A DNA stretch of 64,000 nt from JAJFUE01 sp041687335 (GTDB lineage: Bacteria; Sumerlaeota; Sumerlaeia; MVZB01), in NCBI GenBank assembly GCA_041687335.1, contig JAWLCE010000014.1:42827-106826 (forward strand). The letters are read 5' to 3'. The position numbers and the translations under genes were made by a program. The first letter of the stretch is position 1. The number at the start of each line of letters is the position of its first letter. This document shows, one piece after another, positions 42,510 to 50,665 of this stretch. The notes beneath the pieces were generated by a model that was not told the DNA's origin, made no database searches, and was given only the letters and a program-made list of their open reading frames with translations.

Positions 42510-43658
42510 ATGCGTTGGCTGATCTTTCTCGACACCGACCACCTGAGCGGTCCGGCGCGGCTTGCGCTGGATTTCGCCGTCCAAGCCCGCCAGCTGGGTC
42601 ATGAAGTGCTCATGCTCGGCCTGATCCGGGGCACCGCCGCCGACAGCGCCTTCAGCCGCGCCGTCGCCGCCGCCGGCGTCCCCGTGAGCCTTCTGCGCGA
42701 GCGCTTCCGCTTTGACCCCGCCATCCGCGGCCAGTTCAAGCGCCTGCTCGATGATTTCCGTCCCGATATCTATCAAAGCCACGGCTACAAGGGCAGCATG
42801 TTCGGAGCCTTGGCGCGCCGGCGCGGTGCCCGCTGGCAGGCCATCTTCCACGGCTTCACCTGGGAGAACCGACTCGTGCGGCTCTACCACTGGCTCGACA
42901 TGCGCTGGCTGCGCGGCGCCGACGAGGTGATTGTCGTCTCGCCCGCATTCGGCCGCGAGCTTGCCCGCCGCGGCATCGACCGCGCCCGGCTGCGATTTGT
43001 GCCCAATGCCATCGACGAGGAGGCCCTGCGCCGCACCCGCTCGGGCGCCTCCCTGCGCGAGGAATGGGGCGCCGCCGACCCGCGCAAGGTGCTGGCCGGC
43101 GTCATCGGCCGCTTCTCGCCTGAAAAGGCCCCCGACCACTTTCTGCGCGCCATGGCCCGTGCCGCCCCCCGCCGCCCCGATCTCTGCGCGGTCATGGTCG
43201 GCGATGGGCCGCTGCTCGAGGATTGCCGCCGCCTGATTGCTGAGCTGGACCTGGCCGACCGCGTCGTGCTGGCCGGCTTCCGCGACGACCTCGCCTCGAT
43301 CTATGAGGCGCTCGACCTGCTGGTCATCCCATCGCGCAGCGAGGGCCTGCCGACCGTCATGCTCGAGGCGATGCTGCTGGGCGTGCCGGTGATCTCCACC
43401 GCCGTCGGCGCCGTGCCCGACCTGGTCGGCTCCGGGGAGGGCGCCGCCGCGATCGTCGTGCCGGTCGAAGATTCGGCGGCGCTCGCCACCGCGCTCGAAC
43501 GGCTGGCCAACGATGCCGCCCTGCGCGCAGAACTGACCGAAGCCGGCCGCGCCCTGGTCCGCGAGCGGCTGGGCCTGGAGCGCCGCACCCGCACCCTCAT
43601 CGAACATGCCCAGGCCCTGATCGCCGGCGAGCCCCCGCCCGAGGAGATCACCGCCTGA
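42510..43658 (+). CDS. Glycosyltransferase family 4-type
   Basis: GT-B fold glycosyltransferase, 382 residues. The N-terminal acceptor domain begins MRWLIFLDTDHLSGPARL. The C-terminal donor domain has IGRFSPEKAPDHFLRAM (about 206-222), the EGLPTVMLEAMLLGVPVIST motif (E-x7-E, about 283-302) and GAVPDLV. The donor and acceptor sugars cannot be told. Its stop overlaps the ispE start (TGATG). The divergent upstream neighbour is the exonuclease gene. Confidence 0.88.
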   Translation: MRWLIFLDTDHLSGPARLALDFAVQARQLGHEVLMLGLIRGTAADSAFSRAVAAAGVPVSLLRERFRFDPAIRGQFKRLLDDFRPDIYQSHGYKGSMFGALARRRGARWQAIFHGFTWENRLVRLYHWLDMRWLRGADEVIVVSPAFGRELARRGIDRARLRFVPNAIDEEALRRTRSGASLREEWGAADPRKVLAGVIGRFSPEKAPDHFLRAMARAAPRRPDLCAVMVGDGPLLEDCRRLIAELDLADRVVLAGFRDDLASIYEALDLLVIPSRSEGLPTVMLEAMLLGVPVISTAVGAVPDLVGSGEGAAAIVVPVEDSAALATALERLANDAALRAELTEAGRALVRERLGLERRTRTLIEHAQALIAGEPPPEEITA

Positions 43659-44566
43659 TGCCCCCGTCCGCTCCCCTCGCCGCACGCCCGCGGCTGCGCG
43701 TCTTCGCGCCCGCCAAGATCAACTGGATTCTGACCATTGCCGGCCGCCGCCCCGATGGCTTCCACGACATCGATACCGTCTTTCAGGCACTCGACTGGGG
43801 CGACACGCTCGAGCTGCGCCCGCTCGATGAGCCATGCTGCCGGATCATCTGCAATGACCCAGCCATCCCCACAGGCCCACAAAACCTGGTTGCGCGCGCT
43901 TGGGCACGCCTGCGCGATGCTTGCCCCGACCGCGTCGGTGGGGTCGAGGCGCACCTGCACAAGCAAGTACCGGCGGGGGCGGGCCTCGGTGGCGGCAGCT
44001 CAGATGCCGCCGCCATGCTGCTGGGGCTGGACCGGCTGTTCGGTCTCGGTCTCGGCCGCCGCAAACTCGAACCCTACGCCGCCGCCCTCGGCAGCGATTG
44101 CCCCTTTTTCCTGCGCGGCGGCGCGGCTCTGGCTGCCGGTCGCGGCGAGCGCATGCGCTCGCTGACCCAGCAGTTGCCCCCCCTCTGGCTGGTCATCGTC
44201 TGGCCCGGCTTCACCAGCCCCACCGCCGTGGCCTACAGTCATGTGCGCCCCATCCACTGGCGCCCCGACGGCGCGGCCCGGCGTGTGGCCCGCGCCTTGG
44301 AATCGGGCAACCTGATAATTTTAAAAAGAAATTTAGAAAACGTATTTTTCAGTCTTGTCGGACAAACAAACGTGGAGTATAAGAAAATCTACGAGCGGAT
44401 GTGGGGAGAAGGATTGCTGGCGCCTCAGATGTGCGGCAGCGGATCGGCAATGTTCGGATTGGCTCTCCGATTTGCCGATGCCTGTCGCGCCGCCCGTCAC
44501 CTGAGACAGTGGTATCCGGTGGCGGTGGTGGCCCGACCCGACCATAGGGGGGTGCGGGCGTTGTGA
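43658..44566 (+). CDS. ispE: 4-diphosphocytidyl-2-C-methyl-D-erythritol kinase
   Basis: GHMP kinase of the MEP isoprenoid pathway. It is 302 residues. AKINWILTIAGRRPDGFHDI (about 18-37), the ATP-binding PAGAGLGGGSSDAAAMLLG (about 106-124), GSDCPFFLRGGAALAAGRGE (about 144-163) and MCGSGSAMFGL near the C-terminus are all intact. About 70 bases inside it (44314-44385) are strikingly AT-rich compared with the rest of the gene and look like a promoter for spoVG. ispE near spoVG is also seen in Bacillus (ispE-purR-yabJ-spoVG). Confidence 0.95.
   Translation: MPPSAPLAARPRLRVFAPAKINWILTIAGRRPDGFHDIDTVFQALDWGDTLELRPLDEPCCRIICNDPAIPTGPQNLVARAWARLRDACPDRVGGVEAHLHKQVPAGAGLGGGSSDAAAMLLGLDRLFGLGLGRRKLEPYAAALGSDCPFFLRGGAALAAGRGERMRSLTQQLPPLWLVIVWPGFTSPTAVAYSHVRPIHWRPDGAARRVARALESGNLIILKRNLENVFFSLVGQTNVEYKKIYERMWGEGLLAPQMCGSGSAMFGLALRFADACRAARHLRQWYPVAVVARPDHRGVRAL
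44355..44383 (+). promoter_or_regulatory. Candidate spoVG promoter inside ispE
   Basis: TTGTCG (44355-44360), 17-base spacer, TATAAG (44378-44383; five of six). Directly upstream is an A/T-rich tract (44314-44345) resembling an UP element. Transcription near 44390 would leave a 240-base leader before spoVG. Confidence 0.5.
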
Positions 44567-44631
44567 GGCATCGATGCAGGGTTCTCACCCCACTCGTTCG
44601 TCAGAGACAACAGGGGCAAAGGAGCAACTCA

Positions 44632-44958
44632 ATGGCTACCTCCATCAGGGTCACCGGCTGCAAGGTTTTTCTCAACCAACTTCCGGATGAACATCTCAAG
44701 GGTTTCGCGTCGGTCATCCTGAACGATGAATTCGCCGTGCGCGACATCAAGATCATTCATGGCAATTCCGGGTTGTTCGTTGCCATGCCCAGCCGCCGCC
44801 GTCGCGACGGCACCTTTCATGATGTCGCCCATCCAATTCAGCCAACCCTGCGCCAGCACATCGAGGGCATCGTGCTGGGCGAATACAGGCAGTTGCTCGA
44901 TTCGGGAGAACAGGCCTCCGTCGATGAACCGGCCCCTATCTCGATGAGCAGTTATTGA
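44632..44958 (+). CDS. spoVG: SpoVG family RNA/DNA-binding regulator
   Basis: Small site-specific nucleic-acid-binding protein first known from Bacillus but common elsewhere, often acting on mRNA. It is 108 residues. The family core IRVTGCKVFLN, LKGFASVILNDEFAVRDIKI and GLFVAMPSRRRRDGTFHDVA is intact, with a short C-terminal tail. AAGGAG lies 7 bases before the ATG. Its presence in an apparently Gram-negative genome points to a role outside sporulation. Confidence 0.95.
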   Translation: MATSIRVTGCKVFLNQLPDEHLKGFASVILNDEFAVRDIKIIHGNSGLFVAMPSRRRRDGTFHDVAHPIQPTLRQHIEGIVLGEYRQLLDSGEQASVDEPAPISMSSY

Positions 44959-44980
44959 CAGGAGGTCGGACTGGATCAAG

Positions 44981-45415
44981 ATGGCTCTACGCATCCATGC
45001 TTTACAACTTCAGGACGCCATCGAAAAAGACTTCCACTGCGAGCGCTGTGGTCACTGCTGCAAGGGCGATGGTCTCGTCCATGTCGATGAGGATGAGGTC
45101 GCCGCATTAGGCGCCGCCCTTGGCTTGACCCAGGACCAATTCCTGCGGCAGTACACCCACGACAATGGCCTTGGCAATTGGGTTCTGAAGGATCGGATGG
45201 TGGCTTCACCCCATCCTGGCGCGTCGCCTGAACAATGGTGCATCTTTCTGGAGCGCGGCTCGGATGGGCTCTACGGGTGTGCCGTCAACAGCCATAAACC
45301 ACGGCAATGCGGCCGCTTCCCCGCCCTCTGGCGGAATAGCGATTCCTTTGCCACCTGCGCCGGATTGCGCCGACTGCTCGCCGACTTGAAAGCCCACGCA
45401 GCCGGCGAAAAATAA
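44981..45415 (+). CDS. YkgJ-family cysteine cluster protein
   Basis: Predicted zinc- or iron-sulfur-binding protein of the YkgJ/UPF0153 type. It is 144 residues. The cluster FHCERCGHCCKGDG (CxxCxxCC, about 18-31) is followed by CxF (EQWCIFLERG), CAVN and KPRQCGRFP, giving about eight conserved cysteines. It lies 22 bases after spoVG in the same direction. The biological role of the family is not established. Confidence 0.9.
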   Translation: MALRIHALQLQDAIEKDFHCERCGHCCKGDGLVHVDEDEVAALGAALGLTQDQFLRQYTHDNGLGNWVLKDRMVASPHPGASPEQWCIFLERGSDGLYGCAVNSHKPRQCGRFPALWRNSDSFATCAGLRRLLADLKAHAAGEK

Positions 45416-45442
45416 CACCCACCAATCCTGCCCGGCCTGAAC

Positions 45443-46045
45443 TCAGGCCAGCAGCGCCACGATCGCCCCCGCGGCCAGCGGGATGCTCCAATTGTCCAGC
45501 CGCCCGGGCGACAGCAGTTCCACGGCCGCCGCCAGAGGCGCCGCAACCAGCATCGCGCCCAACGGATACTCCGGCCGCCACAACCACAGCAGCCATGCGG
45601 CGGCGCTGGCGGACAGCCAGAATGCGAGCAGCCCCTCGAGCGATTTTCTGCCGATGCGCACCCGCCCGAATGGCCGGCCCACCATGGAGGCCGCCGCATC
45701 ACCGACCGCCAGAAACAACAATCCCGCCACCGCCGCCGACCGATCAAAGATCAGCACCGTCGCCAGCACGCCCAGACTGTAATGCATCGAACCCAGAAAA
45801 CCGCGCCGCTCCTCGGGCCGGATCGCCGATCCGAAGCACGCTTCGAACAACCGGGTTGGCCGTCCGCGACCGCGCCGCACCCATTCCACCAGGGCACTGC
45901 CCAGAACCATGATCGCCGCCAGCACCGTCGCCTGCGTTCGATCCAGCCAGCCTGCATAAAGCACCGGCAAAACGATCATGCCCAGATGGATCGCCTTGCG
46001 TAGCGGCGGCTCGCACGGCCGCGGATTCGCCGGCGAGTGCTTCAC
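45443..46045 (-). CDS. CTP-dependent polyprenol/diacylglycerol kinase-like membrane protein
   Basis: Polytopic protein of 200 residues related to the SEC59/VTE5/DGK1 group, which phosphorylates dolichol, phytol or diacylglycerol using CTP. The diagnostic stretch is FLAVGDAAASMVGRPFGRVR followed by GRKSLEG (about 116-142). Five to six hydrophobic segments surround it. It overlaps the TPR-like gene upstream (4-base overlap), so they are translationally coupled. Substrate unknown. Confidence 0.82.
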   Translation of the reverse strand: MKHSPANPRPCEPPLRKAIHLGMIVLPVLYAGWLDRTQATVLAAIMVLGSALVEWVRRGRGRPTRLFEACFGSAIRPEERRGFLGSMHYSLGVLATVLIFDRSAAVAGLLFLAVGDAAASMVGRPFGRVRIGRKSLEGLLAFWLSASAAAWLLWLWRPEYPLGAMLVAAPLAAAVELLSPGRLDNWSIPLAAGAIVALLA

Positions 46046-47484
46046 CGCGCCGCGTCGGTGCCCAGCTCAGGCTGCCGGGCCAGTTCGGCATCCGCAGTCC
46101 GTGCCCACTCCAGTGCCGGCTCGGCACGGCGCTTGAGGGCCGGCCCGGGCGCCAGCAGCACAGCCCGCTCCAGCCGCTCGATCGCCCGCCGCAGTGAGGC
46201 CGGGAACTCTTCGCCCCTCGCGGCCAGCGTCAGGTCGGCCACGCCCAGGTAATAATTCAGGTAGGGGTTTCCCGGTTCGCCCTGCGCCAGTCTCGCCAGC
46301 TCCTCACGGGCGTCGGTGATCCGGTCCTCGGCCAGCGCCAGCCGCGCCGCCATCAATGGTTGCTCGTTGGCGAACTGGCCATATTCGGTGAGCTGGGCCA
46401 ACGCCTCGCGTGCGCTCGCCGGATCACCGGCAGCCAGCGCAGTTTCGAAGACCAGCCGGTGGCGCGCCGGACGGCCATCGGTTTCATCAGGATGCTTGCG
46501 CGCCAGCGTCAGCGCCTGCTCCGAATCGCCCCCCAGCACCGTCGCCAGGATCAATGTCCGGCTGATGCGCGGGTTGATCGGATAGATTTCCGCCACGTCC
46601 TCGAGCAATTGTCGCGCCGTCTCCAGCATCGCCGGCTGCGCCCCCTCCAGCTCTGACCACAGCAGCTCATCCACCCAGCGCGGCGCCTCCAGATAAAGCG
46701 CCAGCGAAGACACCAGCAGCGCAAACGCCCCTTCATCCAACCGCTGGCTGAGGTAATACGGAATCATCCGCCGGCTGGCCTCCCGCCCTGCCACCGAACC
46801 CAGCGGATCGTCGGGCCGGGCGTCTCGAATCGCGGCGACCGCCGCACTCCGTGCCTCCAGTCGACGGGCCGCCAGCTCCCGGTTATGCTCATCGATGCCG
46901 CGGTTGGCCTCGCGCAGGCGCGCCACAAGCTCCTCGTTGTGCTTCTGGTTGCGCCGCGCCGCCCGCTGGCTGGGGTAGGTCATCCGCCAATGACGAGCCG
47001 AGGGGAAAAAACCCCACCCCTCGCTGTCGATGATCCCGTGTCCATTGTCATTGCGGCGGCCCGGCCAGCGATGCCAGTCGCGATGATGGCGCATCACCCA
47101 CTGCACCGGCACGACCTCATACCCCGCCATCACGACCATGTTCAACACGGGCACGAAGCTCAACCCGCCGGCCACCGCGTCGACCATGTCGCGCGGCAGC
47201 CCGAGGACCGCATAAAACGGCAGCCGCCACCAGGCCAGCGCCTGCGGCGGCGGATCGACCTGGCGCGGCGGCTGGCCCGGAATCTCATTGAGCAGTTCGC
47301 GCTCCACGCCCGTCAGCGGATAGGTCGTCACCTCGGGCGCATCGAGCGGGATGCGCGGTTCGACCGGCGCCTGCCCACCGATCACCTCGGCCGTCAGGTC
47401 AAGCGGCAGGGCGGGCTGGGCCGCCACGGCCGCCGCCAGCACAGGAATCGCCAGCATCAGCATCAGAACACGCAACCGAATCAT
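46042..47484 (-). CDS. Exported TPR-like protein, unknown function
   Basis: It is 480 residues. Signal peptide (RLRVLMLMLAIPVLAAAVAA), then a region with PFYAVLGLPRDMVDAVAGGL and FVPVLNMVVMAGYEVVP (about 78-115) that looks membrane-interacting. A long helical, TPR-like domain follows (about 170-480; e.g. ITDAREELARLAQGEPGNPYL). The ATG at 47484 has GGAG 8 bases upstream. It recalls the protein at 37702-39639 in layout. I do not recognise a family. Confidence 0.78.
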   Translation of the reverse strand: MIRLRVLMLMLAIPVLAAAVAAQPALPLDLTAEVIGGQAPVEPRIPLDAPEVTTYPLTGVERELLNEIPGQPPRQVDPPPQALAWWRLPFYAVLGLPRDMVDAVAGGLSFVPVLNMVVMAGYEVVPVQWVMRHHRDWHRWPGRRNDNGHGIIDSEGWGFFPSARHWRMTYPSQRAARRNQKHNEELVARLREANRGIDEHNRELAARRLEARSAAVAAIRDARPDDPLGSVAGREASRRMIPYYLSQRLDEGAFALLVSSLALYLEAPRWVDELLWSELEGAQPAMLETARQLLEDVAEIYPINPRISRTLILATVLGGDSEQALTLARKHPDETDGRPARHRLVFETALAAGDPASAREALAQLTEYGQFANEQPLMAARLALAEDRITDAREELARLAQGEPGNPYLNYYLGVADLTLAARGEEFPASLRRAIERLERAVLLAPGPALKRRAEPALEWARTADAELARQPELGTDAAR

Positions 47485-47549
47485 GACACACACTCCACCA
47501 AGATCGCTCGCCGGCGCCCATCAGGCCGCGCATGCCAGCATTGAACATG

Positions 47550-47594
47550 AAAACGCGGGGCTAATCCAGCGCCAGATGCTTGCGGCGGACCAGA
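47550..47594. repeat. Imperfect direct repeat, left of sialidase gene
   Basis: CATTGAACATGAAAACGCGG through GGCTAATCCAGCGCCAGATG matches 48796-48840 (ATTGAATATC..., GGCTAATCAAGGGGCAGATG) at most positions apart from a 2-3 base gap. On the minus strand both copies read ...HLxLD-stop. The right copy is the true 3' end of the phosphoesterase gene; this one has no gene. Confidence 0.55.
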
Positions 47595-47612
47595 CCAACG
47601 CCGACGTCCCCG

Positions 47613-48746
47613 CTACAGCCCATCGATGGGGAGGCTGCTCATCTTGAGCCGATTCAGGCCACCGACGATCCTGTCGCCGGCGCAGTAGCTCAGCAGGACC
47701 CGGTCATCGACGAAGGTGATCGACGTGTAGCAATACCAGCCGTCAGGGTCGCGCTCGATGATCCGCGAGGGGCTCCAGGTCTGGCCTTCATCCTTGCTGA
47801 TGGCCCAGCACAGCGGCGTGCGCCGGCGGGCGGGAAAGGGATGGGAGCCCGAATGGTCGTTCCAGACGCACAACAGCTCGCCTGTCTGGGGAATCCGCTC
47901 GATCGAGGCCGGGCTCAACGGCGAGGCCAGCGCCGAGGGCTCGGCCTTGGTCCACGTCTCGCCGCCATCGGCCGAGTGGCTGACATACTGGCTGCCGGCA
48001 TTGGTGCGGATGAACATCATCAGGCGCCCGTCGGTCAGCTCAACGACGCCCGGCTCCTGCATGATGATCTGCTCGCCGTCGGGCCCATAGCCCTTGAACG
48101 TTTCCCTGCTGCGCCGCCACGTTGCGCCCTTGTCGTCCGAAAGGTAGCACATGATGACCGAGTCCGCGGCGACAGGCAGGACCAGCCGGCCGTTTTTCAA
48201 TTGGACGGCCCGGTCGTTGTTGAGCACGTAATAGCCCACCTCGTCGGTGATGCAGAGCTTTGGTTCGCTCCAGGTCTCACCCTCGTCGGTGGACAGGCTC
48301 ATCATCGGTCGGCAATCCATGCGCGATGTCTTGGCCAGATAAAACAGGGCGATCTCGTCCGTCGCCAGCCGCAGCAGCGAGACCGACATGACGTTGAGCC
48401 CCTCGGTGGGCCGGACCAGGATCCTGTCCTCGCCCCAGCTCTGGCCGCCGTCGCTGGAGATGCGCATCGCCAGATCGGCCGCCGCGTGATCGCTGCGGCC
48501 GCCGGTGAAGCGGGTGTAGATCAAGAGCAGGCGCCCGTCCTTGAGCTCAATGATGTCGCCCTCGGAATTGCGCGGGTTTTCTTCCGTCGGCTCGATCGTC
48601 AAGAGCGTCCGGATGGGGGTGGGCTCGGGCTGGCCGATCGCGACGCCCGCCAGTATCGCACCCAGACAGAAATGAATCAAGAGTGTGCCCGCGTTCCTGA
48701 ACATCCGACGCAGGCATCTGCTCGAACCAAACCTGTTGATGGCCAT
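47613..48746 (-). CDS. Exported sialidase-family (Asp-box) protein
   Basis: Six-bladed beta-propeller of the sialidase/BNR superfamily. It is 377 residues. The N-terminus carries a long signal-like segment (about 1-45). Five Asp boxes are visible: SSDGGQSW, STDEGETW, SDDKGATW, SADGGETW and SKDEGQTW. An early Arg in PRNSEGDI could be the substrate-binding Arg region, but I cannot confirm the catalytic Tyr/Glu pair, so it may be another glycan-binding or hydrolytic exo-enzyme. The ATG at 48746 has AAAGG 7 bases upstream. It is flanked by imperfect 45-base direct repeats. Confidence 0.88.
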   Translation of the reverse strand: MAINRFGSSRCLRRMFRNAGTLLIHFCLGAILAGVAIGQPEPTPIRTLLTIEPTEENPRNSEGDIIELKDGRLLLIYTRFTGGRSDHAAADLAMRISSDGGQSWGEDRILVRPTEGLNVMSVSLLRLATDEIALFYLAKTSRMDCRPMMSLSTDEGETWSEPKLCITDEVGYYVLNNDRAVQLKNGRLVLPVAADSVIMCYLSDDKGATWRRSRETFKGYGPDGEQIIMQEPGVVELTDGRLMMFIRTNAGSQYVSHSADGGETWTKAEPSALASPLSPASIERIPQTGELLCVWNDHSGSHPFPARRRTPLCWAISKDEGQTWSPSRIIERDPDGWYCYTSITFVDDRVLLSYCAGDRIVGGLNRLKMSSLPIDGL

Positions 48747-48795
48747 CTCAGCACCTTTCTTGAAAGCTGACTTGAGTCCAACACAGGATTCCGTA

Positions 48796-48840
48796 TTGAA
48801 TATCAAGCAGGCAGGGCTAATCAAGGGGCAGATGTTCGAA
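48796..48840. repeat. Imperfect direct repeat, right of sialidase gene
   Basis: Partner of 47550-47594. It covers the last codons of the phosphoesterase gene and the bases beyond its stop, so a copy of this gene end also lies on the far side of the sialidase gene. Confidence 0.55.
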
Positions 48841-49323
48841 GGTCAACTCTCCGCCCGCTGTCACGCTGATCAATCCCACCGTCGGCGCGCGCCCGAACCG
48901 CGCCGAACCGGCCGCGCCGGGGTTGAACAGCCAGACCCCATCCATCTGGCTCAGGTGGGGAATGTGGCTGTGGCCAAAAATGATGATCGCGGGATCAAAG
49001 GGTCGAAAGTGCGCAACCATTTCGGCCGGTTGCGAAGTCGGTGCGCAAGCAAGATGGCCATGGGTCAATCCGACGCGCCCGGCGGGGGTTTCAATCCGGC
49101 GCTCGAGCGGCCGCAATCGTGGGTCGGGCACCCCGTCCACGTTGCCCGATACCGCCATCACCGGCGCCAGCGCCTCCAGCTCGCACAGCAGCTCATCGCG
49201 GCCGATGTCGCCAGCGTGCAGAATCAGCTCGACCCCCTCGAACAGCTCGAACACGCGCGCGGCCAGTCGGCCATGGGTGTCGGAAAGCACGCCGATCCGG
49301 CGTGACCCCACCGGCGACTTCAT
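48817..49323 (-). CDS. YfcE/MJ0936-type metallophosphoesterase
   Basis: Calcineurin-like phosphodiesterase of 168 residues. The metal-binding motifs SDTHG (about 14-18), HAGDIG (about 35-40), GNVDG (about 59-63), THGH (about 86-89) and GHSHIPH (about 115-121) are complete. Members hydrolyse phosphodiesters such as cyclic dinucleotide or model substrates; the physiological substrate is unknown. Its ATG at 49323 overlaps the stop of the upstream membrane protein gene. Confidence 0.93.
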   Translation of the reverse strand: MKSPVGSRRIGVLSDTHGRLAARVFELFEGVELILHAGDIGRDELLCELEALAPVMAVSGNVDGVPDPRLRPLERRIETPAGRVGLTHGHLACAPTSQPAEMVAHFRPFDPAIIIFGHSHIPHLSQMDGVWLFNPGAAGSARFGRAPTVGLISVTAGGELTFEHLPLD

Positions 49324-49847
49324 GGCGTGCCCCCGGCGGCCGGTGCTGCCCCGCCTCCAATGTGGGCGCGCAGTTGCTCGCCGGCCTCCCCGAGCCGGCG
49401 CAGCGTCTCGGGGGCATTGTCGCCGATTGTTTCTCGCGCTCGCGCCAACTGCTCCAGTGTCTGGCCGACCCATTCCCGCGAGTGTTCGCCGCTATATTCC
49501 CGGAGCAACTCCAGGTCAGCCATCAGGTTGTCGAGATAATCGCGCGCGCGGCCGTCGCCCGCGCTCACGCGCGCCCGCACACCATCCAGTCGATCCCCAA
49601 TCCGCTCCCACTGGATGTCCGGCGCCGCCGTCCGCCGCGAGGCCAGCTCATCGATACTCGGCTTGACGTTGACCCACAGCTCCTGGGCATTGCGCAGCAG
49701 CTTGCCATCCTCCCAGGCCGTGAACAGCAGGAATAGCGAGATCGCCAGCGACAGCCCAGCGAACAACATTGCCGTCCAGGCGACGGCACGCGTGGTCGAG
49801 GGCAGGTCCGGCGTGGCGGGTGGTGGTGATTGCGGTTCGCGTCTCAT
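49320..49847 (-). CDS. Single-helix membrane protein with coiled coil, unknown
   Basis: 175 residues. One transmembrane helix (MLFAGLSLAISLFLLFTAW, about 27-45) precedes a largely helical, charged domain (about 50-160) with coiled-coil character and a Gly/Ala-rich end. No family is recognised. The ATG at 49847 lacks a clear ribosome binding site; a TTG at 49883 would add 12 residues. It heads a minus-strand group with the phosphoesterase and is divergent from ubiE. Confidence 0.65.
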   Translation of the reverse strand: MRREPQSPPPATPDLPSTTRAVAWTAMLFAGLSLAISLFLLFTAWEDGKLLRNAQELWVNVKPSIDELASRRTAAPDIQWERIGDRLDGVRARVSAGDGRARDYLDNLMADLELLREYSGEHSREWVGQTLEQLARARETIGDNAPETLRRLGEAGEQLRAHIGGGAAPAAGGTP

Positions 49848-49930
49848 GGATGTTAAATTGGACCAGCCACGCGCTTTTTTCAACTGCCAAGCGCGTCGAC
49901 CATCCCCAGACGCGCAAAAAGAGCCCTGTT

Positions 49931-50662
49931 ATGGCGCCTCCCGTGGCTCGCGACCCCGTCATTCCCCGCCCCGGCCAGCCCGATCCGGCCCAGGTGCAGG
50001 CCATGTTCGGTGCGATCACTCCCGCTTACGACCGGCTTAACCGCCTGTTGTCGGGGACGCTCGACCGGCGCTGGCGGCGCCTGGCGGCGCGCGCGGCACT
50101 GGCGGGGCTCGAATCCCCGCGCCGCCTGCTCGATGTGGCCACCGGTACCGGCGACCTCGCGGCCGAACTCGCCCGCCAAGCTGATTGCGCCATCGTGGGC
50201 GCCGATTTCACCCGGCCAATGCTCGACCGCGCCGCAGGCAAGTTCGGCCGTCGCGGATTCGACTGGATCGAGGCCGATGCGCTCGCGCTGCCATTTGCCG
50301 ATGCAGTCTTTGATGCCGTCACCATCGCCTTTGGCCTGCGTAATGTCATCGACCGCCCACGCGCCCTTTCCGAGCTGACGCGCGTGGCGCGCCCCGGCGG
50401 CCGTGTCGTCATCCTTGAGTTCGGCACTCCGCGCCGCCGCCCGCTGCGCGCGCTCTACGATTTCTATTCATTCCAAGTCATGCCGCGCGTCGGGCGCTGG
50501 CTCTCCGGCTCCGACGCCTACCTCTACCTCGCCCGCTCGATCCGCAACTTCTGGAATGAGCAGGAATTGGCGCGCGCAATGGAATCCCGCGGCCTGCATT
50601 CCGTCACCGCCCGGCCACTGCTGAGCGGCATCGTCTGGCTTCATGTCGGGGTCAAACGTTAG
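49931..50662 (+). CDS. ubiE: Ubiquinone/menaquinone methyltransferase
   Basis: SAM-dependent C-methyltransferase completing menaquinone (MenG) or acting in ubiquinone synthesis. It is 243 residues. FGAITPAYDRLNRLLS (about 26-41), SAM motif I LLDVATGTGDLA (about 65-76), DFYSFQVMPRVGRWLSG (about 177-193) and the C-terminal YLARSIRNF motif match UbiE/COQ5. The genome context does not tell which quinone is used. Longer upstream readings are not supported. Confidence 0.94.
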   Translation: MAPPVARDPVIPRPGQPDPAQVQAMFGAITPAYDRLNRLLSGTLDRRWRRLAARAALAGLESPRRLLDVATGTGDLAAELARQADCAIVGADFTRPMLDRAAGKFGRRGFDWIEADALALPFADAVFDAVTIAFGLRNVIDRPRALSELTRVARPGGRVVILEFGTPRRRPLRALYDFYSFQVMPRVGRWLSGSDAYLYLARSIRNFWNEQELARAMESRGLHSVTARPLLSGIVWLHVGVKR

Positions 50663-50665
50663 GCT

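Noticed and set aside
42297..43685. Long minus-strand reading frame upstream of the exonuclease, which would make a 934-residue protein
   Set aside because: It is antisense to a clear glycosyltransferase gene with intact motifs; the composition is typical of a GC-rich shadow frame.
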